A stretch of 18,546 nucleotides of DNA from Terfezia claveryi (taxonomy: Eukaryota; Ascomycota; Pezizomycetes; Pezizales; Pezizaceae): contig WHUX01000576.1 in the NCBI GenBank assembly GCA_015179025.1, positions 1-18,546 of the forward strand, read 5' to 3'. This document shows positions 1-7,925 of the stretch, piece after piece. The position numbers and the translations under genes were made by a program. The notes beneath the pieces were generated by a model. The model saw nothing but the letters and a program-made list of their open reading frames with translations. It was not told where the DNA came from and did no database searches. How positions within the stretch are numbered: position 1 is the stretch's first letter; each line of letters opens with the position of its first letter.

Positions 1-4
1 TCTA

Positions 5-612
5 GGTTGCTGTTCCTGCCAGGTCTGGATCTCCAAACGCCAGATCAAGGATAGCGAATAGTGCAGGAACGTCTGCTAACTTGATACCAGAGTCTTGGAC
101 GTATGGTTGGACTTGGTCTAAGGCTTTATCCTCCAGTAGGCCGTACACGTAGGCCAAGCGGTGTTGGATGGTGGGGAACTTTGCGGCGTCCCCATTTAGC
201 TTGATATTGATCGAGTTCTTCCAAGGTTTGAGGCGGGACCTTTCGCCCTTAAATTTCGGTGGAGTGGGGAGGTCCTGTGTTTTGGGGCCTGAGGTGCCTG
301 ATTCCCAGGGTTTATGGTGTCCAGGGCCCTGGTTAGAGTTTAGACAGTCCTCTTTTCATTGGCCAAGTCCTTCTGGCAGGATGTAAGGTCCTCTGTGAGT
401 ATTGTGATTTCATCTTCGGCTCTGGCCAGTTTCTGTTGGGCTTCACGCATGGCTGCTTCTAGTTGCAACCCCATGGTGTCCGCAGTGAGGTAAATGTTGA
501 TGATGGTGTTGCGATAGTTGTCGAAGTCGGTCTGATTTTTTGGGATTGGCAGTGCTTGCCAGGCTTGGAAGCTAGCTTCTGGGAGCATAGGAGTGGTTTC
601 TTGACTTGCCAT
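5..612 (-). pseudogene. Broken gag of element D
   Basis: The minus-strand ATG at 610-612 opens a 90-codon frame beginning MASQETTPML with a helical, coiled-coil-like stretch (QLEAAMREAQQKLARAEDEI). It stops at a TAA (340-342). After that stop the same frame and then a shifted frame (change near 260) keep coding for gag-like sequence, with segments such as FPTIQHRLAYVYGLLEDKAL and ADVPALFAILDLAFGDPDL. I know this wording from the retrotransposon gag (capsid-like) domain of fungal Ty3/gypsy elements. Gag would form the cytoplasmic virus-like particle. One nonsense codon, one frameshift and a TAG at the extreme left edge mean it is not intact. The start is chosen because it is the first ATG after the LTR, 40 nt from the LTR end. 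Confidence 0.72.
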
Positions 613-916
613 AATGTGGACGTAACAGTTGGTCAGGGCGATCCAACGTAGTGTAACGACGGCTCTGGGGACAAGGCGACCAAGGGGTACGCCGGAGCAA
701 GGGCAAGGCTAGGGTGACACTCATTTAGGAATGCTACGTGTGTGACCGGGAAAGGCTGGAATGGAGGCAAGGGCGAGGGCGAGAGAGGCAGTGGCAAGGG
801 ACACGAGATAAGGGGGGTGCACAAGGGAGGTGCACAAGCGTTGGGAGAGGCAAGGTCCTGTATTGGGTATACAAGACGTTGGATGGGGATCCAACGAGAG
901 GGCGGAGGGACGAAGA

Positions 917-924
917 TATATATA
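917..924 (-). promoter_or_regulatory. Possible TATA box of the D LTR
   Basis: TATATATA lies inside the D LTR, about 300 nt upstream of the gag ATG on the minus strand. It would mark the U3 promoter driving element transcription leftward. The sequence is symmetric, so the strand is inferred from the element. Confidence 0.35.
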
Positions 925-1007
925 CATGATTCCAGGCCAAGGCTGTGGAAGGAATAAGCTTCCCGAGATTCCTATCTCGGAAGCTAAGATAACAATCACC
1001 CATCGAC

Positions 1008-1073
1008 GACACCCGAACAAGCCTGTTCGAGTGTCAAAACAGTACGACACCCGAACAAGCCTGTTCGAGTGTC
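1008..1073. repeat. Tandem pair of 28-nt near-palindromes in the D LTR
   Basis: Copies at 1008-1035 and 1046-1073 are identical and start 38 nt apart. Each reads GACAC...GTGTC around the core CGAACAAGCCTGTTCG and can fold on itself with two mismatched pairs. In element orientation they sit in the first 100 nt of the LTR, upstream of the TATA-like run, where enhancer sites are expected. A shorter inverted repeat (CCGAGAT...ATCTCGG) is at 963-979. Confidence 0.75.
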
Positions 1074-1152
1074 AAATCAAGACTAAGAACACGGTTGTGA
1101 CACTGGCAAGGGAGAAGCATAGGGTTTATCTGAAGATTGTCGATACCCATCG

Positions 1153-1203
1153 GTAAGTTAATTGTTGTATTAAAATATTGGAGTGCTAACATACCTATTG
1201 TAG
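1153..1203 (+). other. Intron-like segment (51 nt)
   Basis: GTAAGT at 1153, CTAAC branch-like site at 1186-1190 and TTGTAG ending at 1203 fit a fungal spliceosomal intron. Joining the flanks (1106-1152 to 1204) gives one open frame across the junction, which ends at TAA near 1290. The upstream part would run into element D, so any first exon has been cut off or was created by the insertion. Confidence 0.35.
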
Positions 1204-1384
1204 ATACTCTCCCAGACCTACCGGATCCCTGACAGCAGAATCATTCGGCATCCTGTCTATATACCGGTACAATAGTATCCCCCACCTAGAATAACAGTAT
1301 TATATTATGGGCAAGAGGTCTGGCTTCGGCCTTTAAGAAGGTATCTTACTAATCCTTGCATATAGATAGCATGGCAGGCTAATT

Positions 1385-1615
1385 ATGTCTAGACCTCTCG
1401 AGATTTTGCAACTCACAGACAGCCCCGATTGGCCATTGAGATCCAGCATACTCCAACTAGATTTGACCAATATCCCCGACAATATATCAGAGCCAGATGG
1501 ATGCTTTGAGCCTAGAAGTGAGCTCTCACCATATAGCTCAAAGGACTCAGATGATGTCCACGATGACATTATGGATCCATTTTGGAATGAATGGACGTTC
1601 GCGCACTTGGATTGA
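1385..1615 (+). CDS. Hypothetical 76-codon ORF or last exon, origin unknown
   Basis: I do not recognise this frame. It begins MSRPLEILQLTDSPDWPLRS and ends DPFWNEWTFAHLD, is rich in Asp, Glu, Ser and Pro, and has no transmembrane or zinc motif. ATATAG (ending 1365) and GGCAG (ending 1378) just upstream could serve as splice acceptors, and the intron-like segment at 1153-1203 lies further up, so it could be the acidic last exon of a spliced gene cut by element D. Against this, the frame before the ATG contains a stop, and I could not join it to the exon-like sequence at 1204-1290. Chance ORFs of this size are common. Confidence 0.25.
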   Translation: MSRPLEILQLTDSPDWPLRSSILQLDLTNIPDNISEPDGCFEPRSELSPYSSKDSDDVHDDIMDPFWNEWTFAHLD

Positions 1616-1734
1616 AATTGGGTTTGGCGCGCTGTTGATATGCTACAGCATGATTGACAGACGTATTTTATATATAGATAGGTTTGGGTTATTAAGGAAA
1701 GCGCTACAGGTACCTTGTGAATGTCTCGCATAGA

Positions 1735-1804
1735 ATCCGTGACAAGCACACGTTATCCGTGACAAGCACACGTTATCCGTGACAAGTACACGTTATCCGT
1801 GACA
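1735..1804 (+). repeat. hAT 5' motif cluster: four copies, 20-nt period
   Basis: ATCCGTGACA starts at 1735, 1755, 1775 and 1795. The 20-nt unit is ATCCGTGACAAGCACACGTT, with one substitution in the third spacer. The cluster ends 25 nt before the TATA-like box of the transposase gene. Subterminal direct repeats that bind transposase are known in hAT elements (for example Ac). That role here is inferred from position and from recurrence of the same core in three other clusters. Confidence 0.85.
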
Positions 1805-1828
1805 TACCCCAAATGCTCTCAAAATGTG

Positions 1829-1836
1829 AATAAATA
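1829..1836 (+). promoter_or_regulatory. TATA-like box of the hAT transposase gene
   Basis: AATAAATA followed by GGCC lies about 97 nt upstream of the transposase ATG at 1933. The distance suits a fungal promoter with a leader of about 70 nt. The motif cluster directly upstream would place transposase binding next to its own promoter. Confidence 0.45.
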
Positions 1837-2361
1837 GGCCTCTCTTCCCTACTGCCCTTCCAAATCTATTATCGCCAACTCCCAGGAACACAATAGCCAG
1901 ACGAACTTGCACTACTAGCCCCATACTCTAACATGTCTCTATCTCCAAGTGTGCCCATACATCAATCGAGCCCAATAGTTTCCACTCTAACCAGAATATT
2001 AGGCGGGACAGCTTTCCAGTGGGAAGCCGAACAATCTGCGCCATTTGATGCATGGTGGGAAACGACCGAGTGGGCAGGCAAGCTCTGTGACAATCTGGCT
2101 AAAGATCAAAGAAGTAATAATATTAACCCACCCCGATGGGATTCTAAGCTCCGAACAGCAGCGCACTAGGCCCAATTCGGACAAGGGGCTAAGATTCACA
2201 GCGGTGAGCCATTCATATTTTGCTTAGCTTGCAAGGGTAGCTTGCAACACCCTAGTGCCTTTAATATAGGTACGATACATATGAGAACTCATCTCAGCTC
2301 GGGCTGGTGCCGCTCTGCTAGTGGGAGAAAGAATCAGGACATTTCAACCCTGTTTGGGAAG

Positions 2362-2420
2362 GTAATTATATAATTTGTACCTACCTGCAATAATTGGGCA
2401 TAGGCTCACGTTACAAGTAG
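2362..2420 (+). other. Transposase intron 1 (59 nt)
   Basis: GTAATT...AAGTAG with a CTCAC branch-like site at 2404-2408. Removal joins LFGK to TIPAVAQ in phase 0, which is why this acceptor was preferred over GCATAG ending at 2403. Confidence 0.6.
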
Positions 2421-2805
2421 ACAATACCTGCAGTTGCACAATCCCCCGAATTGCAATTCAATAATGATCGCTTCAAACATGAACTCATGAAAACTGTAAT
2501 TGGTACAAACTTACCTTTCCGAACCATCGAACATCCGCAGTTCCAGCATCTCCTGAAATTTCTTAGAACTAGGATTAATATCCCCTGTGCGATAACACTT
2601 CGCTGGAGCATATATCACTATGCCACTGAAGTTTAACAGAAGCTTTAAAAAAGCCTTCCAGAAGATACATTCCTCCACCTCGCTACAGACTGTTGGACTT
2701 CTCCAAACAAGTTAGCGTTCATGGGCACAACACTCTATTATATAGACCAGGATTGGCAGCTGTGCCAACATACGATTAGATTCCAGTACCTAGGTGGGGA
2801 AGCTC

Positions 2806-2810
2806 ATAAT
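2806..2810. repeat. Target-site duplication of element A, left copy (ATAAT)
   Basis: ATAAT directly precedes the TG of the left LTR and is repeated at 7591-7595 directly after the CA of the right LTR. A 5-bp duplication is usual for Ty3/gypsy integrases. Confidence 0.9.
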
Positions 2811-3010
2811 TGTAATGGAGAACGTTATTTCATTGCTTATATAATTGATTATATACTTTTGTATTTCCTATATTACTACTATGTTATATAACTAAGCTCT
2901 CGGTTGAAGGACTAGCCTTCTACCACCTCCTATTGCTTTATAAGCGTCCATAGCTCGCGGAATCTGCTATGGGAAGTTCCATGGCACTTGCCATATGAAG
3001 ACACCCTCAT

Positions 3011-3110
3011 TATGGCCACGTGACCTCTGTTTAAGGCGTGTGACTCATTACTATGGCCACATGACCATCGTTTATGGCGTGTGACTCATTACTATGGCCA
3101 CATGACCCCT
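3011..3110 (+). promoter_or_regulatory. LTR tandem repeat with AP-1/Gcn4-like and E-box-like sites
   Basis: Two full 41-nt units (3011-3051, 3052-3092) and a partial third (from 3093) each begin TATGGCCAC[G/A]TGACC and end GTGTGACTCATTAC. TGACTCA is the classic Gcn4/AP-1 (bZIP) site. GGCCACGTGACC in the first unit is a palindromic E-box. The block lies 75-175 nt upstream of the TATA box, as a U3 enhancer would. The same block is at 7111-7210 and 13785-13884. Factor binding is inferred, not shown. Confidence 0.6.
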
Positions 3111-3185
3111 TTTGTATAACGCACCACCTTCTGGTGTGCCACCCTTTATTGTATTTATTTCCTTAGTCATCAGATCTCAGAGGAG

Positions 3186-3193
3186 TATAAATA
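3186..3193 (+). promoter_or_regulatory. TATA box of element A 5' LTR
   Basis: TATAAATA within GAGTATAAATAGGCC, conserved in all three LTR copies (7286-7293 and 13960-13967). It would place the transcript start near 3215-3225. Confidence 0.65.
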
Positions 3194-3491
3194 GGCCGCT
3201 GGATTCCCTCTGGAATCCAAAAGAAAGAGACAAGAAGCAACCAAGCAAGCCTTCAAAGCAAGCAAGCCTATATTCCCATCAGATCAAGATCATATAGCTT
3301 AGATAGCACAAATCATATAAGATAGATTACACCAGTTAATTACTGTTCCCTTCTGGAACGTCCCACATAGTAATCTCCCTACCCTTCTGAGGTCTTACCT
3401 CAGCAGAACCGAAATACACAAACGTCCGTACCTACGGATATAGATTGTATAAACGGTACCGAATGAATACTGTCTAGTACCATTCATTACA

Positions 3492-4051
3492 TTTTTTTTA
3501 ACTCACTTACCTAATCTTTACTCTTAAATCCAAGGCCTGATCAACCTTCGGATACCTTTATTACACTCACGCAAGTGTATACAATTCGATACCCAAGTGC
3601 ACATATAAAATCGATATCATTATTCAACTAGCTAGCCAACAAAATCCAACAAACGAGACATCAGACTCTCAACTGCAGTACATCAACAAAAGACTTAGAA
3701 GCAAGCTAAGCAGAGCTCTAACGGGCAGTGGTATCGCACATTAAACAATCCCACCCTCGTTCACAACACTTTTCCCAATAAGATCGACAACTCATCTTGC
3801 ACTCCTGGCAACCGCCATTACATCTGTACCTGTAAATCCAGTACACCATTGAAAAACCGGCCCCCCAGGTCCCAGGAATAATTGGTCTAAACAACCAAGC
3901 GTCACAATCCCAAGGCTCAAATCTCGCTGCCTCCACTGCAGCCATTTCCTCCAGAAAAGAATTACCTCCATCAGAACCTTCCTTAGGCCCAGACATCTCT
4001 ACCAACGCTTTTAGAACTTTCCACTCACTAGAAACCTCTACCCAGAACAAT
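3492..4051 (+). other. Element A leader, shared with element C up to 4005
   Basis: The interior begins with a run of eight T and AACTCACTTACC, not with the TGG expected of a tRNA primer-binding site. Up to 4005 it matches 14265-14778 of element C, with five differences by eye in 3718-4000. A plus-strand frame is open from 3836 into the ORF at 4052 but has no ATG, so I treat it as leader. The minus strand carries a long open frame over 3718-4359 (see the matching feature in element C). Confidence 0.65.
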
Positions 4052-5206
4052 ATGGTTTCTCGCAGAGCTATCAATTTCAAGCATGTCGACTGCGACTTCA
4101 ACAAATGTCGTGGAAGAGCCGAAGAACTTGGACACCATATCTTCTGTCCATACTTCGAGGGCATCCCAGACGAAGAAAGCGAATATGACATGATGAAGGA
4201 AGAAGAGACCTTAGACGATGAGACTCTATCCACTATACTAGAAGAAGTTTTCAGCGGGTATGATCGTGTACCCAACATAAACAAGAACAAACCCTTAACA
4301 GTTCTTGGACTAAGATATAGGCCTCCATCTTCTGAAAACGCACAATAAAATACCCTCACTCCTGAAGAAGTGAAAGAAATTGCTATTGACTTGGCTCATA
4401 GCAATTGGCAACAACACAAAAGGATGCACTGGTCCTTTTGCCGTGATTTTTACTGTCCAGTTCATGGCAGCTCCCACGCCATGAACAACTGCATGTTCAC
4501 CGTTGAAACATGTGCAATTTGTAACTACCACGGACATGGCAGTTTGAACTGTGACCTGACAGCCTTAGTTCTTAAGAAGGAGAAGGAATTCCTTATGACT
4601 CGTATTGCACATATCTTATCCGCAAATGAGCCTCAAAAGGAACTAGCACCAGTACAACAAATGCCAGCTTATCCACCTCCACCAGCTCTCAGCCGTGAAG
4701 AAGCTATCCAGGAAATCGGAGAATGGGCAAAAAGATGGATCGCCAACAAGCCAACACGACCCACTCTCCAGCCCGGCATTCAGTTCAGTAATCCTACCGA
4801 ACAGATGACCAACCGACAAATGGAACAGGAGATCATGAATACTCCTGTTGCCCCACAACAACCATGGAATGCACCTCAACAGCCAGCTGCAACTGCTAGC
4901 AGCAGTAATGCGATTCCAATCAACACCGCCGCCGTCACTACTCGTTCTAAAAAGCGAGTAGCCATTGACGAAGATTTACCCTCTTTCATTCAAGACACCA
5001 AGACCTCCCGACAGCGTTGTGATTTCTGTAAGTTCTCAGGACATAATGCTTCTACATGCAAGGAGAAGAAACCCACCATTAATACTTCAACACAAGGATT
5101 GAACCGACCCTCAACAAGCTCATTGAAGAGAAGCACATCAGCGATGGATATGAAGACGATAAGGACTACTTCATCACACACTGGCTTGACCAAGGAACAG
5201 GTATGA
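4052..5206 (+). pseudogene. Unfamiliar multi-zinc-motif ORF of element A (gag-like by position)
   Basis: I cannot assign this protein to a known gag family. One frame runs from ATG 4052 to 5206 with a single in-frame TAA at 4346-4348 (98 codons, then 285). The first part has C14-x4-C19-x8-H28-x3-C32 and an acidic tail. Numbered from the internal Met at 4370, the second part has C24-x4-C29-x6-H36-x4-C41, then a standard CCHC knuckle C48-x2-C51-x4-H56-x4-C61. A Pro/Gln-rich linker and a basic stretch (TRSKKR) follow, then a second CCHC knuckle C217-x2-C220-x4-H225-x4-C230. CCHC knuckles bind nucleic acid in gag nucleocapsids, so an RNA-packaging role fits. The C-x4-C type motifs are unusual. 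It shows no similarity I can see to gag of element C, although leader and LTR match. Confidence 0.6.
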
Positions 5207-6782
5207 AAGCCGCATATCAATCATGCATGAGAGTATGTCCTATCTGGAGGAACTACTATGATACCTTTGTGAACCGTAAGGATCATAGAAGAAAAGACGG
5301 ATTTTTGTATGTCAAGAACCGACAAGGACAATGGAGACTAGTCTTGCCCTCTACCTTTAACATCGAAGGTAAGAACTATCTCGAATTGGTTATTAAAGAC
5401 GCACATGAAGCAACCGCTCATGGTGGCATTGAAAAAACGATGAAATATCTTACTGACCGATATGATTGCCAGTCCTTTGCAGAACCAACTAAGGACTATA
5501 TCAGAAGTTGTGATCTTGTCAAGGACAAAGTATTCCAACAAGGCGCCACTTGGACTCGTAACCCCATTACATGTACCAAGCAGGCCATGGACTGACATAT
5601 CGATGGATTTTCTTAAAGTAGCACCTGTGTTTACTAAGTGTTCAATTTTGTACCCGAATATTCCTGTTGAAGAAGATCATGTAGTTTGTATTTCACGACT
5701 TTGGACGATTGTTGATAGACAATCAGGGTTCAAGTTTCTTATTCCTGTCTCAGATAATTTCACAGCAGAACAATGTACTGCTACCTTTGATACTCATGTA
5801 GTCCCGACTATGGGATACCCTTTCTGTATTGTTTTTGACCGCGACACTCTTTTTATGTCAACGCACTTTCAAGATTGGGCTAGGAATAAAGGAATCAAGT
5901 TGGAACCGTCCACCGCATATCATCATGTGCAGACGGACAATCGGAAATTGTGAACAAAGAAATTCTACAAGTAGCAAGAGCCTGTAAAATCGAAGGATTT
6001 GATTGGCTACAGAAACTACCAGAGATACAGTTGAAACTTAACTCTAGGTATAACGCCGCTAGACAGAATAGTCCCTTTTCCACACTATTTGGATTTAATG
6101 CACATCTTGGCGTATCGATACTTCCATACCCCATTAATGCATATGTACCAGCGAACGAACGTCATGAGGTAACGTCAAAAAACCTATATGATGCCAAGAA
6201 GACTCAAGCATCTCAAGCAAAAAACGGCTACCCGATACAGCCAAATTTTCAGTCAGACAACAAGTTATGCTTTCCTCAGAAAATGTAAACCTATCGAACG
6301 TCTCACCCAAACTCAAACCAAAATGGCTAGGCCCATTTCCCATTATTTCTAGTAATCGGAAACGCAATAACTATAGCCTAGACCTATCCAGTCAACCTGA
6401 CCTCCACCTCATATATAATACTTTTCATATTAGCAAACTTAAACCCTACTATAAAAACGATCCTACCCAGTTCCCTCACAGACAATCTCAGGAACCAGGA
6501 CCAATTCAAGAAGATCGTTATGAAGTTGAAAAGGTATTAGAATTCAGAACAGCTCCTCGAACTGGAGAAAGACAATATAAGGTCAGATGGCTAGGATACA
6601 CTCCTAAATATGATTCCTGGGTAAACGCCAAGGATATCACCACCAAAATTCTTCAAGACTTCTGGACGACCGAAGCATGGAAGATACATTCAAGAGACAT
6701 CGAAGGACTAAAGGAAAACAAGGACCACGAACCAGAGATGAGACCCGAGCTCTCATCCAATAAGAACGAGATAGAATCATGA
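5083..6782 (+). pseudogene. Integrase with chromodomain of element A, frameshifted
   Basis: The region opens at 5083 with the RNase H/integrase connection (KDYFITHWLDQGTG, DGFLYVKNRQGQWRLVLPST). The integrase zinc domain follows: HEATAHGGIEKT (H-x4-H), then SCDL, where a frameshift near 5525 removes the last Cys. The core shows PWTDISMDFLK (first Asp) and FDRDTLFMSTHFQDWA (second Asp). A frameshift near 5940 falls just before SEIVNKEILQVARA, which holds the catalytic Glu. A third shift lies near 6264. After it come a GPF-type module (KWLGPFPII) and a chromodomain (6513 to about 6665: YEVEKVL, YKVRWLGY, DSWVNAKD) with its aromatic cage residues present. Integrase inserts the DNA copy in the nucleus; chromodomains steer insertion to modified chromatin. 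RT and RNase H, which normally precede it, are missing. Confidence 0.88.
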
Positions 6783-6911
6783 GTCAAGGAAACACTAAGG
6801 ATATTCATGTTAATGCTAATGTATTAACAATGCATCAAATCTTAGGACGTATGGAAACCAATATGGCAGAACGAAGGAAGTAAGGATAGGAAATCCTTCT
6901 ATGTGGGGAAG
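6783..6911 (+). other. Element A 3' untranslated tail and probable polypurine tract
   Basis: No coding frame follows the stop at 6780-6782. The last bases before the LTR, GTGGGGAAG, are the likely plus-strand primer. An inverted repeat AAGGAT...ATCCTT lies at about 6882-6897. Confidence 0.5.
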
Positions 6912-7590
6912 TGTAATGAGAACATTATTTCATTGCTTATATAATTGATTATATACTTTTGTATTTCCTATATTACTACTATGTTATGTAACTAAGCTCT
7001 CGGTTGAAGGACTAGCCTTCTACCACCTCCTATTGCTTTATAAGCGTCCATAGCTCGCGGAATCTGCCATGGGAAGTTCCATGGCACTTGCCATATGAAG
7101 ACACCCTCATTATGGCCGCGTGACCTCTGTTTAAGGCGTGTGACTCATTACTATGGCCACATGACCATCGTTTATGGCGTGTGACTCATTACTATGGCCA
7201 CATGACCCCTTTTGTACAACGCACCACCTTCTGGTGTGCCACCCTTTATTGTATTTATTTCCTTAGTCATCAGATCTCAGAGGAGTATAAATAGGCCACT
7301 GGATTCCCTCTGGAATCCAAAAGAAAGAGACAAGAAGCAACCAAGCAAGCCTTCAAAGCAAGCAAGCCTATATTCCGATCAGATCAAGATCATATAGCTT
7401 AGATAGCACAAATCATATAAGATAGATTACACCAGTTAATTACTGTTCCCTTCGGAACGTCCCACATAGTAATCTCCCTACCCTTCTGAGGTCTTACCTC
7501 AGCAGAACCGAAATACACAAACGTCTGTGCCTACGGATATAGATTGTATAAACGGTATCGAATGAATACTGTCTAGTACCATTCATTACA
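6912..7590 (+). repeat. Element A 3' LTR (679 nt)
   Basis: Starts TGTAATGAGA (one G fewer than its partner) and ends ATTCATTACA, followed by ATAAT. The 41-nt repeat block is at 7111-7210 and TATAAATA at 7286-7293. It differs from the 5' LTR by about 10 substitutions and two 1-nt gaps, counted by eye. At several of these sites the 5' LTR, not this one, is the odd copy compared with element C. Confidence 0.96.
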
Positions 7591-7595
7591 ATAAT
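7591..7595. repeat. Target-site duplication of element A, right copy (ATAAT)
   Basis: Matches 2806-2810. Removing the element and one copy rejoins hAT exon 2 in frame (2808-2810 AAT followed by 7596 GCT). Confidence 0.9.
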
Positions 7596-7925
7596 GCTAT
7601 GCACTTGGGTAATCAGCTAGGGAATTTAATTCGGGAATATGGTATTTCGAACAGAGTTTTGGCCATCGTTTCGGACAACGTGAGTGTCAATGTGGCATTG
7701 GCTAAGCATTTACAAGCCAATGTATTCGGTGCTAAATAGGACCCCCAGCAATACCGACTTCCCTGCCTCGCATATGTGATTGCGCTGGTAAGCAACTAGT
7801 TTATGAAAGAACTCAGGTCGAACCCAGATAATGATGATACTGCCTCGTCCACTCCTGCTATTGAGTCTTCAATCAGAGCACTGCAGATTTATGCTACAGG
7901 TACATTCGCACGATCTGTTTGCAAA

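Larger units (their letters stand above)
1..1102 (-). mobile_element. Element D: 5' end of a Ty3/gypsy-type LTR retrotransposon, truncated by the window edge
   Basis: Read on the minus strand this is LTR (1102 to 652), a short leader, then gag (612 down to the left edge). The LTR is bounded by TGTCACAACC and ...GTTACA, the usual TG...CA form. The LTR start matches the 20-nt LTR stub of element B at 13565 in about 17 of 20 positions, so D and B look like one family in opposite orientations. Protease, RT and the second LTR lie outside the window. If D inserted with a 5-bp duplication, CTGGC (1103-1107) should reappear at its far end. Confidence 0.8.
652..1102 (-). repeat. 5' LTR of element D (451 nt)
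   Basis: The boundaries are TGTAACGACG at 652 and GTTGTGACA at 1102 on the plus strand, so the element-sense LTR starts TGTCACAACCGTG. No second copy is in the window, so the inner boundary rests on the TG/CA ends and on its distance from the gag ATG. The leader just inside (element sense CTACGTTGGATCGCCCTGAC) is the primer-binding region, but I cannot assign it to a tRNA. The LTR holds a TATA-like run (917-924) and two copies of a 28-nt near-palindrome. Confidence 0.75.
1103..1734. other. Orphan stretch between element D and the recognised part of the hAT
   Basis: No recognisable domain. It contains an intron-like segment (1153-1203) with GTAAGT, branch-like CTAAC (1186-1190) and TTGTAG. 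It also holds one isolated 12-mer GATCCCTGACAG (1224-1235) that is identical to 10414-10425 at the other end of the hAT, and a short acidic ORF (1385-1615). The shared 12-mer suggests that at least part of this stretch belongs to the hAT, but no terminal inverted repeat or 8-bp duplication was found. Confidence 0.5.
1933..2810 (+). pseudogene. hAT transposase, exon 1 and first part of exon 2 (BED finger, first catalytic Asp)
   Basis: Exon 1 (1933-2361) starts MSLSPSVPIH and stays in one frame apart from TAG at 2167-2169. It encodes a BED-type zinc finger: C97-x2-C100 (CLAC), then H116-x3-H120 (HMRTH). It ends ISTLFGK at a GTAATT donor. The 59-nt intron (2362-2420, ending AAGTAG) restores the frame in phase 0, and exon 2 starts TIPAVAQSPELQ. 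Exon 2 carries TNLPFRTIEHPQFQHLLKFL and the hAT segment LHLATDCWTSPN, whose Asp (codon 2688-2690) is the first residue of the RNase H-like catalytic triad. TAA codons at 2634 and 2646 and the insertion of element A at 2810/2811 break the gene. The reading frame continues exactly at 7596. Confidence 0.85.
2811..3491 (+). repeat. Element A 5' LTR (681 nt)
   Basis: Starts TGTAATGGAG and ends CATTCATTACA. It is near-identical to 6912-7590 and 13585-14264. It contains a 41-nt tandem repeat with TGACTCA and CACGTG-like sites (3011-3110), TATAAATA at 3186-3193, and a pyrimidine/A-rich R-U5 part. Confidence 0.96.
2811..7590 (+). mobile_element. Element A: complete Ty3/gypsy-type insertion, chimeric and non-autonomous
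   Basis: Two LTRs (2811-3491 and 6912-7590) flanked by ATAAT duplications enclose a 3.4-kb interior. In order it holds a leader (3492-4051), an unfamiliar zinc-motif ORF (4052-5206), and the RNase H/integrase connection, integrase and chromodomain (5083-6782). Protease, reverse transcriptase and RNase H are absent. LTRs plus leader are near-identical to element C up to 4005, where the two diverge sharply. I counted by eye about 10 substitutions and two 1-nt indels between the LTRs (roughly 1.5%), so the insertion is fairly recent. It interrupts exon 2 of the hAT transposase. Confidence 0.92.

Noticed and set aside
721..1156. Several ORFs in the D LTR on both strands
   Set aside because: They cross the LTR boundary, overlap one another and have no domain.
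1735..1804. Possible CRISPR-like array
   Set aside because: Four direct 20-nt repeats without unique spacers, in a eukaryotic transposon; the same holds for 10282-10424.
3112..3297. 61-codon ORF (NAPPSGVPPFIVFISL...) repeated at 7212 and 13886
   Set aside because: It lies wholly in the LTRs across the TATA box and has no ATG; its conservation follows from LTR identity, and the third copy is frameshifted.
6912..7590. Gene conversion between the A 3' LTR and the C LTR
   Set aside because: They share several bases against the A 5' LTR, but these are explained by private changes in the 5' LTR; the 3' LTR has its own private changes as well.
7788..7799. Extra intron starting GTAAGC at 7788 that would remove TAG 7797
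   Set aside because: The nearest acceptor gives a 12-nt intron, far too short; TAG is taken as a nonsense mutation.
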